From contig CAIPFY010000371.1 in assembly GCA_903864435.1 (NCBI GenBank), forward strand, positions 1 to 44,562: a stretch of 44,562 nucleotides of DNA, in the 5' to 3' direction. This document shows positions 1 to 8,324 of this stretch, in pieces. Under the pieces are notes generated by a model. It did not search any database. It saw only the letters and a list, made by a program, of their open reading frames with translations, and had not been told where the DNA came from. This DNA is from an uncultured Chloroflexota bacterium. GTDB taxonomy: Bacteria > Chloroflexota > Anaerolineae > Aggregatilineales > Phototrophicaceae. Every line of letters begins with the position of its first letter. The stretch's first letter is position 1. Position numbers and translations under genes: made by a program.

Positions 1-536
1 GCGCGATTGACCTGCCGCAAGATCGTGTGACCTTGCTGGATAGCGGCACGTTGAGCATGGGGCTGGGTTTTCAAGTGCTGGCTGGTGCCGAGGCCGCTGC
101 TTCTGGCGATGTCGCCGCTGTGCTAGAGGCCATCCGGCAGGCGCAGCAGCGGATCAAGGTGTATGCTGTGCCGGAGACAATGGAATATTTACGGCGCAGT
201 GGTCGGGTGGGTTGGACGGCTGCCAGCGCCGCCGCGCTCTTGCAGATCAAGCCGATTGTGAGCGCGGAAGGCGGCGCGATCCAGTCTGTCGCCCGCGTCC
301 GAACGTTCGGGAAGGCCATCGAGAAACTGGTGGAGCTGGTGCGCGCCGAAGCGCCTCTCGAAAAATTAACCCTCCTCCATACGAACAATATGGAAGGTGT
401 GGATCGCATGAAGTCCCTGCTGGCAGATGTGCTGCCCTCGCAGTTGTTTATCGTGAACGCTACCCCAGTTATTGGGACGCATATCGGACCGAAGGCGCTG
501 GGTGTCGCCACCCTGCGGCAAAGCCGGAGATCATAA
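1..536 (+). CDS. DegV family (FakB-like) fatty-acid-binding protein, 3' part
   Basis: The frame is open from base 3 with no start inside the window, so the N-terminal part of the gene lies upstream; about 177 C-terminal residues are present. DegV proteins bind a fatty acid and, as FakB, present it to the kinase FakA for phosphorylation and entry into phospholipid synthesis in the cytoplasm. The visible family features are a DSGTLSMGLGF stretch near the 5' edge, a HTNN segment and a HIGPKALGV segment near the C-terminus. The stop is 7 bases before recG, so the two are probably co-transcribed. In Firmicutes fakA also lies close to recG, which supports the assignment. The family is secure; binding of fatty acid by this copy is inferred. 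Confidence 0.85.
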   Translation, partial: AIDLPQDRVTLLDSGTLSMGLGFQVLAGAEAAASGDVAAVLEAIRQAQQRIKVYAVPETMEYLRRSGRVGWTAASAAALLQIKPIVSAEGGAIQSVARVRTFGKAIEKLVELVRAEAPLEKLTLLHTNNMEGVDRMKSLLADVLPSQLFIVNATPVIGTHIGPKALGVATLRQSRRS

Positions 537-543
537 TTTCGCT

Positions 544-3500
544 ATGCCTTCAGCACTCGAAACGTTAGTCAAAATCCTCAAACTGGAACGCGAGCAGGGC
601 TGCAAAAACTCAGCCGTGATTGGCGGGTTAGGCGGTGATTTCAGCCAGAAGTGGAGCGCGGATGCTCACCAGCAAGCCCGTAAACCGGAGCATCATCTTT
701 TAGTGGATGAGCTTTTCGGGTTGCTCCACCAGTATGAGGTTGCGGATAAAAAGAACGATCGTCTGGCGAAAATTAACTACATGCTTGACCGGATCACCGG
801 ACGGGTTCCGCCCCCGCCGGAGTTCCGTGCGCCGCCTGCGCCCGCCGTCAGCGAGACAGCGCCGCCGCCGGATGCGGAAAGTAGCGAATTGCCGCCTCGC
901 CCCGAATCAGAGGAGAACCGTCGTCCGCGTTCGCCCGAACGCCCGCGCCGTGAACCGCGTCCCGAACGTCCGCCGCGTGGTGAACGCAGCGAGTCGCAAC
1001 CTGAACGTCTGCCGCGTGGTGAACGCAGCGAGTCGCAACCCGAACGCCCACCGCGTGGTGAACGCAGCGAATCGCAACCGGAACGCCCACCGCGTGGTGA
1101 ACGCAGCGAGTCGCAACCCGAACGTCCGCCGCGCAGCGAACGTAGCGAATCGCAACCGGAACGTCCGCCGCGTGGCGAACGCAGCGAGTCACAACCCGAA
1201 CGTCCGCCGCGCAGCGAACGCAGTGAGTCCCAACTGGAGCGCGAACCGCGTGGCGAACGTTCGCCGCAGAAACCGCGTCCTCCGCAGCCGCCACGCCCGC
1301 AGAAGCCTTCGCGTTCGTCCCAGTCGGATGAAGACGATGATGGCGATAACGGCGAGTTCAGCGAACGTGGCGGGGATGGCGGCGGCTACGGTTACGACGA
1401 CTACGATTCGCCGCGTCAGCGCGGGAAGGGCGGGCGCAATCAGCCGCCTGTCCGCGACATTCCCGAACCCGTGCATCTGGCCCGCCCGCCGCGCCGTTCG
1501 CGGCCTGCGTTGAGCGCCGAAGAAGCCGACGATATTTTGCGCGGGCTGCGCGAATCGGTCACAACCATCAAGGGCGTGGGGCCGGCGATGGGCGGGACGC
1601 TCGAAAAATTGGACTTGCGGAGAATCGAAGACCTGCTGACCTACTTCCCGCGCCGTCATGATGATTACACCCGTATGCGGACGATCAAGCGGCTGGTTCC
1701 AGATGACATTAACCCTTCAACTGTGATCGGCACGGTGGTTCATGCTGAAGTTCGCGCCGGACAGGGCGGACGCAAAGATTTCTTTATGGTGCTGGATGAC
1801 GGGACTGCCCGGATGGCAGTGACGTTCTTCGGGCAGCATTTCCTCATCCGCACCATCAAGAAGGGGCAGCAGCTTGTCCTGAGTGGCAAAGTGTCGCTGT
1901 GGCGTGGACAGGTGCAGATGAACAATCCCGACTGGGAGCCGATGGATGTGGAGAATCTGCATACGGTAGGAATCGTGCCGGTGTACGGCCTGACCGAAGG
2001 GCTGAGTATGCGCGTGATGCGTAAGATCATGCGCAACACCGTCACCTACTGGGCGGATCGTGTGCCGGATTTCGTGCCGGAAGCCACGTTGGAACGCTGC
2101 GAACTGGCTGATCTGGGCTGGACGCTGCGGCAGATGCACTTCCCCGAAGGTTGGGATCATCTGGCGCACGCCAAAAACCGCCACCTGTTCGATCGGTTGC
2201 TAATTCTGCAACTGGCAATGCTGGCGAACCGTCGTCAATGGCAGTCGGTTCCGGCGCAGCCGTTGACGGTATCCGATGAATTTTTGGATGGGTTCATCAG
2301 CGCTGTGTTCCCGTATCCGCTGACCAGCGCACAGCGCCGCGCTGTGGACGACATTCGCCGCGACGCTGCCAACACGCTCCCCATGAACCGTTTGCTGCAA
2401 GGCGATGTCGGTTCGGGCAAGACGGCGGTGGCGGTGGTGGCAATCGCGCTGGCACTGGCGAACGGCAAGCAGGCCGCGTTGATGGTGCCGACGAGCATCC
2501 TCGCCGAACAGCATTACCGCAACGTGAGCGCGACGCTGAAGCAGATGCCGGGTGAACGGCCTCCAGTGGTGGCGCTGCTCACGGGGGCGCTTTCGACCAG
2601 CGAACGCGAATCGATCTACCGGGGCATGGCAGACGGTTCGATTGATGTGGTGATTGGCACGCACGCGCTGATTCAGGAAGGCGTGACCTTCAACGATCTG
2701 GGCGTGGCGGTGATTGATGAGCAGCATCGTTTCGGTGTGGAACAGCGGAAGGCGCTGCGCGGCAAGGCCACCAACCCGCATCTGCTGGTGATGACGGCTA
2801 CGCCGATTCCGCGCTCGCTGGCGCTGACCATTTTTGCCGATCTTGATCTATCGGTGATGGATGAGATGCCGCCGGGGCGCATCCCGATTGAAACCCGTGT
2901 GATTCAGCCGGTTGAACGCAGTCGCATCTACAACTTCATCGAAGCGCAGTTGAACGAAGGGCGGCAGGCGTTCGTGGTGCATCCGCTGGTGGAGGCTTCC
3001 GAAACGATTGAAGCTCCTGCTGCCGTAGAAGCCTATGATCGGCTGCAAAAGGTCTTTTTCCGGCACAAGGTTGGCCTGTTGCACGGGCGCATGAAACCCG
3101 CCGAAAAAGATGAGGTGATGGCGGCTTTTGCCAGCGGCGAGATTCAAGTGCTGGTGACGACTTCGGTGGCGGAAGTGGGCGTGAACGTGCCGAATGCCAC
3201 CGTGATGATGATCGAGGGCGCGGATCGCTTCGGTCTGTCGCAACTGCACCAGTTCCGGGGGCGCGTGGGGCGCGGCGAACATGCTTCGTACTGTCTGCTG
3301 CTCTCGGATACCAACTTGGAAGAAGCGCAGCAGCGGTTGGCGATTATGGAATCCACCAATGACGGCTTTAAGCTGGCGGAGATGGACTGGAAACTGCGCG
3401 GGGCGGGTGATCTGGTGGGGACGCGGCAAAGCGGCGGCAGCACCATTGATATGATGCGTGAGATTACGCCGCATCTGGTGGAACTGGCGCAGCGCGAGGC

Positions 3501-3603
3501 GCGGACTATTTACGCCGAAGACCCTGATCTGGCGCAGGAGCAGCACCGCTTGCTGGCGCAGCGCGTGAGCCAACTGCACAATGAACGAACCGATTTGAGT
3601 TAG
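544..3603 (+). CDS. recG: ATP-dependent DNA helicase RecG with long N-terminal extension
   Basis: RecG remodels stalled replication forks and branch-migrates Holliday junctions. From the ATG at 544 the protein has 1019 residues, against roughly 690 in typical RecG. Residues 1-90 form a small predicted helical domain. Residues about 95-330 are a Pro/Arg/Glu-rich disordered region with tandem 13-residue repeats and then an acidic Gly/Asp/Tyr-rich patch. The standard wedge/OB region follows (IKGVGPAMG, then YFPRRHDDY). Helicase motifs are intact: GDVGSGKT (from about residue 620), DEQHRFGV (about 725), MTATPIPRSLAL, then TTSVAEVGVNVPNA and QFRGRVGRG. The start at 544 is preferred because the frame upstream of it overlaps the DegV gene. 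Function of the core is secure; the role of the extension is unknown. Confidence 0.95.
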   Translation: MPSALETLVKILKLEREQGCKNSAVIGGLGGDFSQKWSADAHQQARKPEHHLLVDELFGLLHQYEVADKKNDRLAKINYMLDRITGRVPPPPEFRAPPAPAVSETAPPPDAESSELPPRPESEENRRPRSPERPRREPRPERPPRGERSESQPERLPRGERSESQPERPPRGERSESQPERPPRGERSESQPERPPRSERSESQPERPPRGERSESQPERPPRSERSESQLEREPRGERSPQKPRPPQPPRPQKPSRSSQSDEDDDGDNGEFSERGGDGGGYGYDDYDSPRQRGKGGRNQPPVRDIPEPVHLARPPRRSRPALSAEEADDILRGLRESVTTIKGVGPAMGGTLEKLDLRRIEDLLTYFPRRHDDYTRMRTIKRLVPDDINPSTVIGTVVHAEVRAGQGGRKDFFMVLDDGTARMAVTFFGQHFLIRTIKKGQQLVLSGKVSLWRGQVQMNNPDWEPMDVENLHTVGIVPVYGLTEGLSMRVMRKIMRNTVTYWADRVPDFVPEATLERCELADLGWTLRQMHFPEGWDHLAHAKNRHLFDRLLILQLAMLANRRQWQSVPAQPLTVSDEFLDGFISAVFPYPLTSAQRRAVDDIRRDAANTLPMNRLLQGDVGSGKTAVAVVAIALALANGKQAALMVPTSILAEQHYRNVSATLKQMPGERPPVVALLTGALSTSERESIYRGMADGSIDVVIGTHALIQEGVTFNDLGVAVIDEQHRFGVEQRKALRGKATNPHLLVMTATPIPRSLALTIFADLDLSVMDEMPPGRIPIETRVIQPVERSRIYNFIEAQLNEGRQAFVVHPLVEASETIEAPAAVEAYDRLQKVFFRHKVGLLHGRMKPAEKDEVMAAFASGEIQVLVTTSVAEVGVNVPNATVMMIEGADRFGLSQLHQFRGRVGRGEHASYCLLLSDTNLEEAQQRLAIMESTNDGFKLAEMDWKLRGAGDLVGTRQSGGSTIDMMREITPHLVELAQREARTIYAEDPDLAQEQHRLLAQRVSQLHNERTDLS
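961..1266 (+). repeat. 39-bp in-frame tandem repeats in recG
   Basis: Seven 39-bp units begin at 961, 1000, 1039, 1078, 1117, 1156 and 1195, with a diverged partial eighth from 1234. Each encodes a 13-residue unit of the type PERPPRGERSESQ, with single changes such as PERLPRG or PERPPRS. Units differ mainly at third codon positions, for example cgtccg against cgcccac, so the amino-acid pattern is kept while the DNA drifts. The array lies in the disordered linker between the N-terminal domain and the RecG wedge domain. It also opens long spurious frames on both strands. Confidence 0.95.
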
Positions 3604-3615
3604 GGGCGCTAACGT

Positions 3616-4152
3616 ATGAGCATCATCCGCCGTGCTGTATATCCGGCTTCGCTCGACCCGATTCACTACGGGCATATTGATGTCGCCCAACGGGCTGCCC
3701 GTATTTTTGATGAGGTGATCGTGGCGATTTATGATCGCCCGAAGAAGAACATTTTGTTCAGCGTTGAGGAACGTGTGCAACTGGCTGAAATGGCGTTTCG
3801 GGACATGACGAATGTACGAGTTGCGCGCTACTCCGTTTTGACTGTAAACTATGCGCAACACGTTGGGGCGATGGCTCTGATTAGAGGATTGCGGGTGTTT
3901 TCGGATTTCGAGTTTGAGTTTCGGATGGGTTTAGCCAACAAAAAGCTGGCTCCCGAAATTGAAACCATCTCGATTATGACCGACGAAAAGCATCTTCATA
4001 TCAGTTCCAGCACCATCCGCGAAATTGCTGAACTAGGTGGCGATGTTTCTAATATGGCACCGCCCTTTGTGGTTGAAGCCTTGAAGATGCGCTTTGCAGA
4101 ACTGCATGCAAATCAAGGTGTTTCTGATTACAATATCAGTATTCGGGATTAA
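3616..4152 (+). CDS. coaD: Phosphopantetheine adenylyltransferase
   Basis: CoaD transfers AMP from ATP to 4'-phosphopantetheine, making dephospho-CoA, the penultimate step of CoA synthesis. The 178-residue protein (usual length about 160) has the nucleotidyltransferase (H/T)xGH signature in the stretch YPASLDPIHYGHID, with His20 as the catalytic histidine. It also has IRGLRVFSDFEFEF, the IET segment and the ISSSTIRE motif that contacts the adenylate. The usual Gly-Ser-Phe before DP is Ala-Ser-Leu here, a mild departure. The gene starts 12 bases after recG and is followed by a SepIVA-like gene, so a DegV-recG-coaD-sepIVA transcript is likely. It has about 25 extra residues, mostly at the C-terminus. 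Confidence 0.95.
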   Translation: MSIIRRAVYPASLDPIHYGHIDVAQRAARIFDEVIVAIYDRPKKNILFSVEERVQLAEMAFRDMTNVRVARYSVLTVNYAQHVGAMALIRGLRVFSDFEFEFRMGLANKKLAPEIETISIMTDEKHLHISSSTIREIAELGGDVSNMAPPFVVEALKMRFAELHANQGVSDYNISIRD

Positions 4153-4197
4153 CAGTTTGTTCCTGACGTCCGAAACGGTTTTGGAGGGGTAAAGCGA

Positions 4198-4752
4198 ATG
4201 GATATCCAGCATCTTGTGGATCGTCTGGAAGAATTGATTGATGAAGGACGGCACATGCCGTTTAGCAAGTTCACGATGATTGACGAGGAACGCGCCCTCG
4301 AAATCATTGACCAGATGCGCATTTCGATCCCTGAAGAAATCGAAAAGTCATCTCGCGTGCTGGCGCAGCGCGACCGCATTATGGCGCAGGCCAACGAGGA
4401 AGCGGCGCGGATGATTCAGACCGCACGCGATCAGGCTGTGCAGCAGCTTGACCGCGAGGCCAGCGTACAGGCGGCGCAGAACCGTGCGGCCAATCTGGTC
4501 GAGCAGGCGCGGCAGGAAGCCGAAGCCATCACACGCGGCGCCGATCAGTATGTGATGGAAACACTGGCGCGGATGGAACAGCAGTTGTCGCGGGCGTTGG
4601 GCGTGGTGCGTAACGGCATCAATGAAGTGGCGGCCAATGGCGCGGTGCAGCCGCAGCCTCCGGCACAGTTCCCGGTGCCTACGAATCGGCAGGCTTTTGA
4701 ATATGAGATTCCGGCGCAATCTGTCGATTCTAAGAAAGACGACAAGAAGTAG
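4198..4752 (+). CDS. SepIVA/DivIVA-like coiled-coil protein
   Basis: This is a soluble 184-residue protein with no signal peptide or membrane segment. Residues 1-60 hold a conserved N-terminal part (DRLEELIDEG, then LEIIDQMRISIPEEIE). Residues about 60-145 are a long Ala/Glu/Gln/Arg-rich coiled coil, and the tail is Pro/Gln-rich and then charged. From memory the pattern resembles mycobacterial SepIVA, a DivIVA-domain septation factor whose gene also lies beside coaD; the IPEEIEKSSRVLAQRD part is the closest match. A role as a membrane-associated scaffold in division or growth is inferred from that resemblance and the neighbour. A strong ribosome-binding site (GGAGGGG, about 4183-4189) precedes the ATG. 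The alternative is a generic ATP-synthase B/E-like coiled coil. Confidence 0.7.
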   Translation: MDIQHLVDRLEELIDEGRHMPFSKFTMIDEERALEIIDQMRISIPEEIEKSSRVLAQRDRIMAQANEEAARMIQTARDQAVQQLDREASVQAAQNRAANLVEQARQEAEAITRGADQYVMETLARMEQQLSRALGVVRNGINEVAANGAVQPQPPAQFPVPTNRQAFEYEIPAQSVDSKKDDKK

Positions 4753-4783
4753 GATTCGCGTCGAGTTTATGATGTGTTGAGCA

Positions 4784-4811
4784 GGGTATCCATTTGCGGA
4801 TACCCTTTTTT
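4784..4811 (+). terminator. Rho-independent terminator after the recG-coaD gene group
   Basis: A perfect 8-bp stem (GGGTATCC at 4784-4791 with GGATACCC at 4798-4805) has a 6-base loop and is followed by six T residues. It lies 32 bases after the SepIVA-like stop codon and 17 bases before the comEC start, so comEC should depend on read-through or its own promoter. Confidence 0.9.
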
Positions 4812-4827
4812 GTTATAGACAGGCGTT

Positions 4828-7200
4828 ATGCGGCTCGTTTATTTTGTGTTCGGCGGCGTGGCGGGTATTTTGCTGGCGGCCAGTGTGCCCCTGAATCCGG
4901 CGGTTGTGTGGCTGGCGGCGCTGGTGCTGGCTGTGGCGCTACTGCGGTTGGCGCGGCATGTCTCGCCGGGGCGGGCGCTGGGTTGGGTGGCGCTGGGTTT
5001 CGCGCTCGGCGGGCTGCGGTTTGCGCTGTTGCCGCCCCCTGCGGACATCAGCCACTATAACCAGATGGGCGGCATGACCCTCGAAGGCGTGGTCGTGGCT
5101 GAACCGGATGTCCGCGATGAACGGATTGATCTGCGCGTGCAGGCCGAAACCGTCACCCGTGCTGGAAAAACCCTGCCCACCGATGGCACCGTTCTCGTTC
5201 AGCTTTCCCGCGATCAGACTGGCATCCATTACGGGGATGTGGTGCGGGTGACGGGCGACCTCATCGTGCCGCCGCGCTTTGACGGTTTTTCCTACGCGGA
5301 TTATCTGGCACGCAGCGGGGTCTACAGTATCCTGCGCCATGCCAGTGTCGAAGTGCTTCGCACAGAGGCAGGGAATCCGCTGCTGGCGGCGCTGTTCACG
5401 CTCAAAGACCGCGCTCGTACCAACATCGTGCGCAGTTTGCCAGAACCCGCTGCCGGACTGCTTTCCGGTATTCTGCTCGGTGATGCCCGGAGCCTGTCGC
5501 CGGATGTGGCTGACGCTTTCAACCGCGTGGGCGCTTCGCACATTATTGCGATCAGCGGGTTCAATATGGCGGTGGTCAGCGGTGTGGTGATGCGCTTGCT
5601 TGCGCGGATGCACATCCGGGGGCGGCGGGCTGCGTTTCTGGGGATTATCACGGTGCTGTTGTATACCGTGCTGGTGGGCGCTTCCCCGGCGGTGCTGCGG
5701 GCGGCGCTGATGAGCAGTTTGCTGGTGATGGGCGCTGCGCTGCGGCGGCGCACCTTCGTACCGGCTTCGTTAGCATTTGCGACGATTGTGCTGGCGGCCA
5801 TCAACCCGAATGTACTGTGGGATGTGGGCTTCCAACTGAGTTTGTTCGCAACGTTGGGCATCTCGGTGCTGGCCGATCCGTTGGGGCATGTGTTCCAGTA
5901 CGGGCTGGCGCGGGTGCTGCCGCGCCGGGCGCTGGCGTTCGCGGCGGACATCCTTGCTGAACCGCTGGTGATTTCGGTGGCGGCACAAATTGCTGTGCTG
6001 CCGATCATCGTGCTGGCGTTTGAGCGGCTGTCGCTAGTGGCGCTGTTCGTGAATTTGCTGGTGATCCCGGTGCAGGCGTATTTACTGCTGATGGGGCTGG
6101 CGGCACTGCTGGTATCGCTGCTGTTGCCCGCCGCCTCGCAACTCCTGTTCTGGCTCGATCTGGTGCTGCTCGGTTGGACTCTGGGTGTGGTTCGCGCTTT
6201 TGCGCAGATTCCGCTGGCAGAAGTGAAATTCGGCGCGGATTCGCGGGGGGTGGCGCTTTACTACCTGCTGCTGATTGGAGGTGCGGTGATGACGGTTGTC
6301 CATCCGCAGGGACTGCGTGCGCTGGCGGCATTCGTTCGCCGCCGCCGGGTGTTGGTGACGACGGCAGGCGCAGCGCTGCTGGTGATTGTGTTGATGGCGG
6401 CCGTAATCATCAGCCGACCGGATGGCCTGCTGCATGTGTGGTTTTTGGATGTGGGGCATTCTAATGCGGTGCTGATTCAGACGCCGGACGGCGCACACTT
6501 TCTTGTGGATGGCGGACAGTATCCTTCTCGCTTGCTCACGGGGGTTGGCGACCGCTTGCCGTTCAATGATCGGGTGATCGAGTCGTTGCTGTTGACTCAG
6601 CCGGACGCTTTTAACTATGCGGCGCTGCCAGAAATGTTCAATCGCTACGCGGTGGGCGTGGTGCTGACCAACGGACAGCCCAATTTGGAACCGGCCTATG
6701 TGGAGATGACCGGAAGGCTGGCGGATCGTTTGCTGCCGGTGGTGGCGGGCTATCGTGCGGAAAGCAGCGACGGCGTGCGGCTGGAAGTGCTGAATCCGCA
6801 AACGCCGCCCACCCTCGCGGAACCGCTGGATGACGGGACGCTGGTGCTGCGTTTGACCTATGGCGAGGTGTCTTTTCTGCTGACAGGCGATTTGAGCGTG
6901 AAAGGGCAAGAAATGCTGCTGGATAGCGGGCAATGGCCGCTGGCGACGGTGCTGCAACTGCCCAAACATGCTGCGGCGCGTTCGCTGAATGCGGCATTTT
7001 GGGCGGCGGTGCAGCCCTCGGCGGCGGTGGTGCAGACTGACCCCGCGAATCAGGCGGGCGACCCGGATGGTGATGTGTTAAGGCTGTTGGGCGCTGTTCC
7101 CGTATACCGGACGGATCACTGGGGGACAGTTCATTTTTTCACCGATGGGGTGTCTCTCTCGGTGGTGGGGGACAAGAACGAACCGGCGCAACCTGAGTGA
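4828..7200 (+). CDS. comEC: ComEC/Rec2-type DNA-uptake channel protein with degenerate MBL domain
   Basis: ComEC forms the inner-membrane channel that carries single-stranded DNA into the cytoplasm during natural transformation. The 790-residue protein shows N-terminal membrane segments (about 1-65) and an OB-like soluble region. The competence domain has the conserved stretch SHIIAISGFNMAVVSG near residue 240 and many membrane helices to about 530. A C-terminal metallo-beta-lactamase-like region starts at FLDVGHSNAVLI (about 538). Its metal motif, normally a His-x-Asp-x-Asp-His type sequence, reads LLLTQPDAFNY (about 587), so the expected metal ligands are missing. The later TGD (about 686) and a PKHAA histidine remain. 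Pilus and ComEA genes are not in the window. The family call is secure; nuclease activity is doubtful. Confidence 0.9.
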   Translation: MRLVYFVFGGVAGILLAASVPLNPAVVWLAALVLAVALLRLARHVSPGRALGWVALGFALGGLRFALLPPPADISHYNQMGGMTLEGVVVAEPDVRDERIDLRVQAETVTRAGKTLPTDGTVLVQLSRDQTGIHYGDVVRVTGDLIVPPRFDGFSYADYLARSGVYSILRHASVEVLRTEAGNPLLAALFTLKDRARTNIVRSLPEPAAGLLSGILLGDARSLSPDVADAFNRVGASHIIAISGFNMAVVSGVVMRLLARMHIRGRRAAFLGIITVLLYTVLVGASPAVLRAALMSSLLVMGAALRRRTFVPASLAFATIVLAAINPNVLWDVGFQLSLFATLGISVLADPLGHVFQYGLARVLPRRALAFAADILAEPLVISVAAQIAVLPIIVLAFERLSLVALFVNLLVIPVQAYLLLMGLAALLVSLLLPAASQLLFWLDLVLLGWTLGVVRAFAQIPLAEVKFGADSRGVALYYLLLIGGAVMTVVHPQGLRALAAFVRRRRVLVTTAGAALLVIVLMAAVIISRPDGLLHVWFLDVGHSNAVLIQTPDGAHFLVDGGQYPSRLLTGVGDRLPFNDRVIESLLLTQPDAFNYAALPEMFNRYAVGVVLTNGQPNLEPAYVEMTGRLADRLLPVVAGYRAESSDGVRLEVLNPQTPPTLAEPLDDGTLVLRLTYGEVSFLLTGDLSVKGQEMLLDSGQWPLATVLQLPKHAAARSLNAAFWAAVQPSAAVVQTDPANQAGDPDGDVLRLLGAVPVYRTDHWGTVHFFTDGVSLSVVGDKNEPAQPE

Positions 7201-7215
7201 AACAGGCTGCGCCGG
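7183..7215. other. Inverted repeat between convergent genes
   Basis: CCGGCGCA (7183-7190) is perfectly repeated inverted as TGCGCCGG (7208-7215), overlapping the comEC stop codon. The gene on the other strand ends at 7245. It may act as a shared transcription end, but it has no T tract on either strand, so I do not call it an intrinsic terminator. Confidence 0.4.
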
Positions 7216-7244
7216 ATGATTGCGTGTGGGTAGGAATAAGTTGG

Positions 7245-7610
7245 TTAGCGTTGGGCGACGAACCAGAATAGGAAGAAGTACAGGCCCGCAAAGACCGAAC
7301 AGATGACAGAGGGTACCTGTGATTTCTTGGCCTGTGTGATGCCCGCAATAATCATGGGCAGCACGAACATGCCCGCGTTGATAATCAGCGACCCGAATTC
7401 ACGCGGGGCGAGGACATCCAGCTTGGCGATGACCGCCATCGCTGCCACAGCACCCGCCATCAAGGTCGGGACGAGCTGCTTGTCGGACTGCATGAACATG
7501 ACGATCACCGCGAGTAAAAACACGAGGTACAGGAAGATGTCCCACACCAGCGCGATGCCCGGACGCGGCCCCAGCTTCGCCAGAATGTCTTGTACGGTTA
7601 ATGTACCCAT
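7245..7610 (-). CDS. Small four-helix membrane protein of unknown function
   Basis: The 121-residue product has four hydrophobic stretches (about residues 20-40, 46-62, 74-92 and 100-118) separated by short polar turns, so it is almost certainly an integral membrane protein. There is no signal peptide and no motif I recognise. The ATG at 7610 is preceded on the minus strand by a good ribosome-binding site (GAGGAG), which argues that the gene is real. The HAD gene lies 58 bases upstream on the same strand and may be co-transcribed. Function is not known; no enzyme residues stand out. Confidence 0.75.
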   Translation of the reverse strand: MGTLTVQDILAKLGPRPGIALVWDIFLYLVFLLAVIVMFMQSDKQLVPTLMAGAVAAMAVIAKLDVLAPREFGSLIINAGMFVLPMIIAGITQAKKSQVPSVICSVFAGLYFFLFWFVAQR

Positions 7611-7668
7611 TCCAATCTATCTCCTCTGCTGCAAGTTGTAAGCTGTTTGTTCACGATAGTAGCACAAG

Positions 7669-8289
7669 TCATGTTTGTTGGCGTGGCGGCGCGGGCAGCC
7701 ATTTGTTCAGAGCCGTTTGCAAAGACGCGGGTGTGGTATATTGGATACCATTCATTCCAACTGCTTGTGCGCCCTCGATATTGGCTGGCATATCGTCAAT
7801 AAACAGGGTTTCGTCGGGGCGGCAGCCCAGTAGGTCGAGGACGGCTTGATAGGCGCGTGCATCCGGTTTCATCACGCCAATATCGGCGGAGATGACCAGT
7901 GGATCAAAAAGGTCAGTGATTCCGAGATGGTCGAGTTTGTGACGGAGATGCGGCCCGTCGTTGCTGAGTAGCGCCACACGCAGGCCGCGTTCGCGTAGGC
8001 TTTTTGCGATCTGAACCAATGCGCTATCCAGCGAATCGCCGCTGTAGAAGTCGTCCGCCAGTTGGCGCACCTCATCGGCGGTCAGGTGAAGTTGTTGGGC
8101 TACATCCTGCCAGTACGACTCCATCGAAAGTTGGCCTTTTTGGGCGGCACGCCAGCTTTCACTCCCGTGTACAATGCGTTCGACGCTACCGGGGGGAAGG
8201 CCGAGTCGGTGATCCCACTGGTGGCGTGGCTGGTAATCTGTGGTTTTCATAAAGACGCCGCCGAAGTCGAAAATGATGGCTTGTAGCAT
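7669..8289 (-). CDS. HAD-superfamily hydrolase (subfamily IA)
   Basis: The 206-residue protein has the four HAD motifs in order: DFGGVF near residue 8 (motif I), LLSND (motif II Ser), the Lys of GVMKPD (motif III) and LFIDDMPANIEGAQ (motif IV). A helical cap lies between motifs I and II. Motif I has Gly where the general-acid second Asp (DxD) normally stands, as in several YihX-like members, so the protein may be a weak phosphatase or a dehalogenase-like hydrolase. The substrate cannot be read from sequence. The start codon is 35 bases from the divergent YihY-type gene, so both promoters must overlap or lie inside coding sequence. Confidence 0.85.
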   Translation of the reverse strand: MLQAIIFDFGGVFMKTTDYQPRHQWDHRLGLPPGSVERIVHGSESWRAAQKGQLSMESYWQDVAQQLHLTADEVRQLADDFYSGDSLDSALVQIAKSLRERGLRVALLSNDGPHLRHKLDHLGITDLFDPLVISADIGVMKPDARAYQAVLDLLGCRPDETLFIDDMPANIEGAQAVGMNGIQYTTPASLQTALNKWLPAPPRQQT

Positions 8290-8324
8290 ACGGGTATCCT
8301 GCGATTAAGGTTCTAAAGAGTTGA

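Noticed and set aside
961-1266. Tandem repeats considered as a CRISPR-like array
   Set aside because: Units are contiguous, in frame and without spacers; they encode a protein repeat.
707-1513. Long alternative frames on both strands across the recG repeats (up to 268 codons)
   Set aside because: They are by-products of the 39-bp repeats, whose length is a multiple of three and so keeps other frames open. Products are low-complexity Arg/Asn/Val repeats without starts supported by binding sites.
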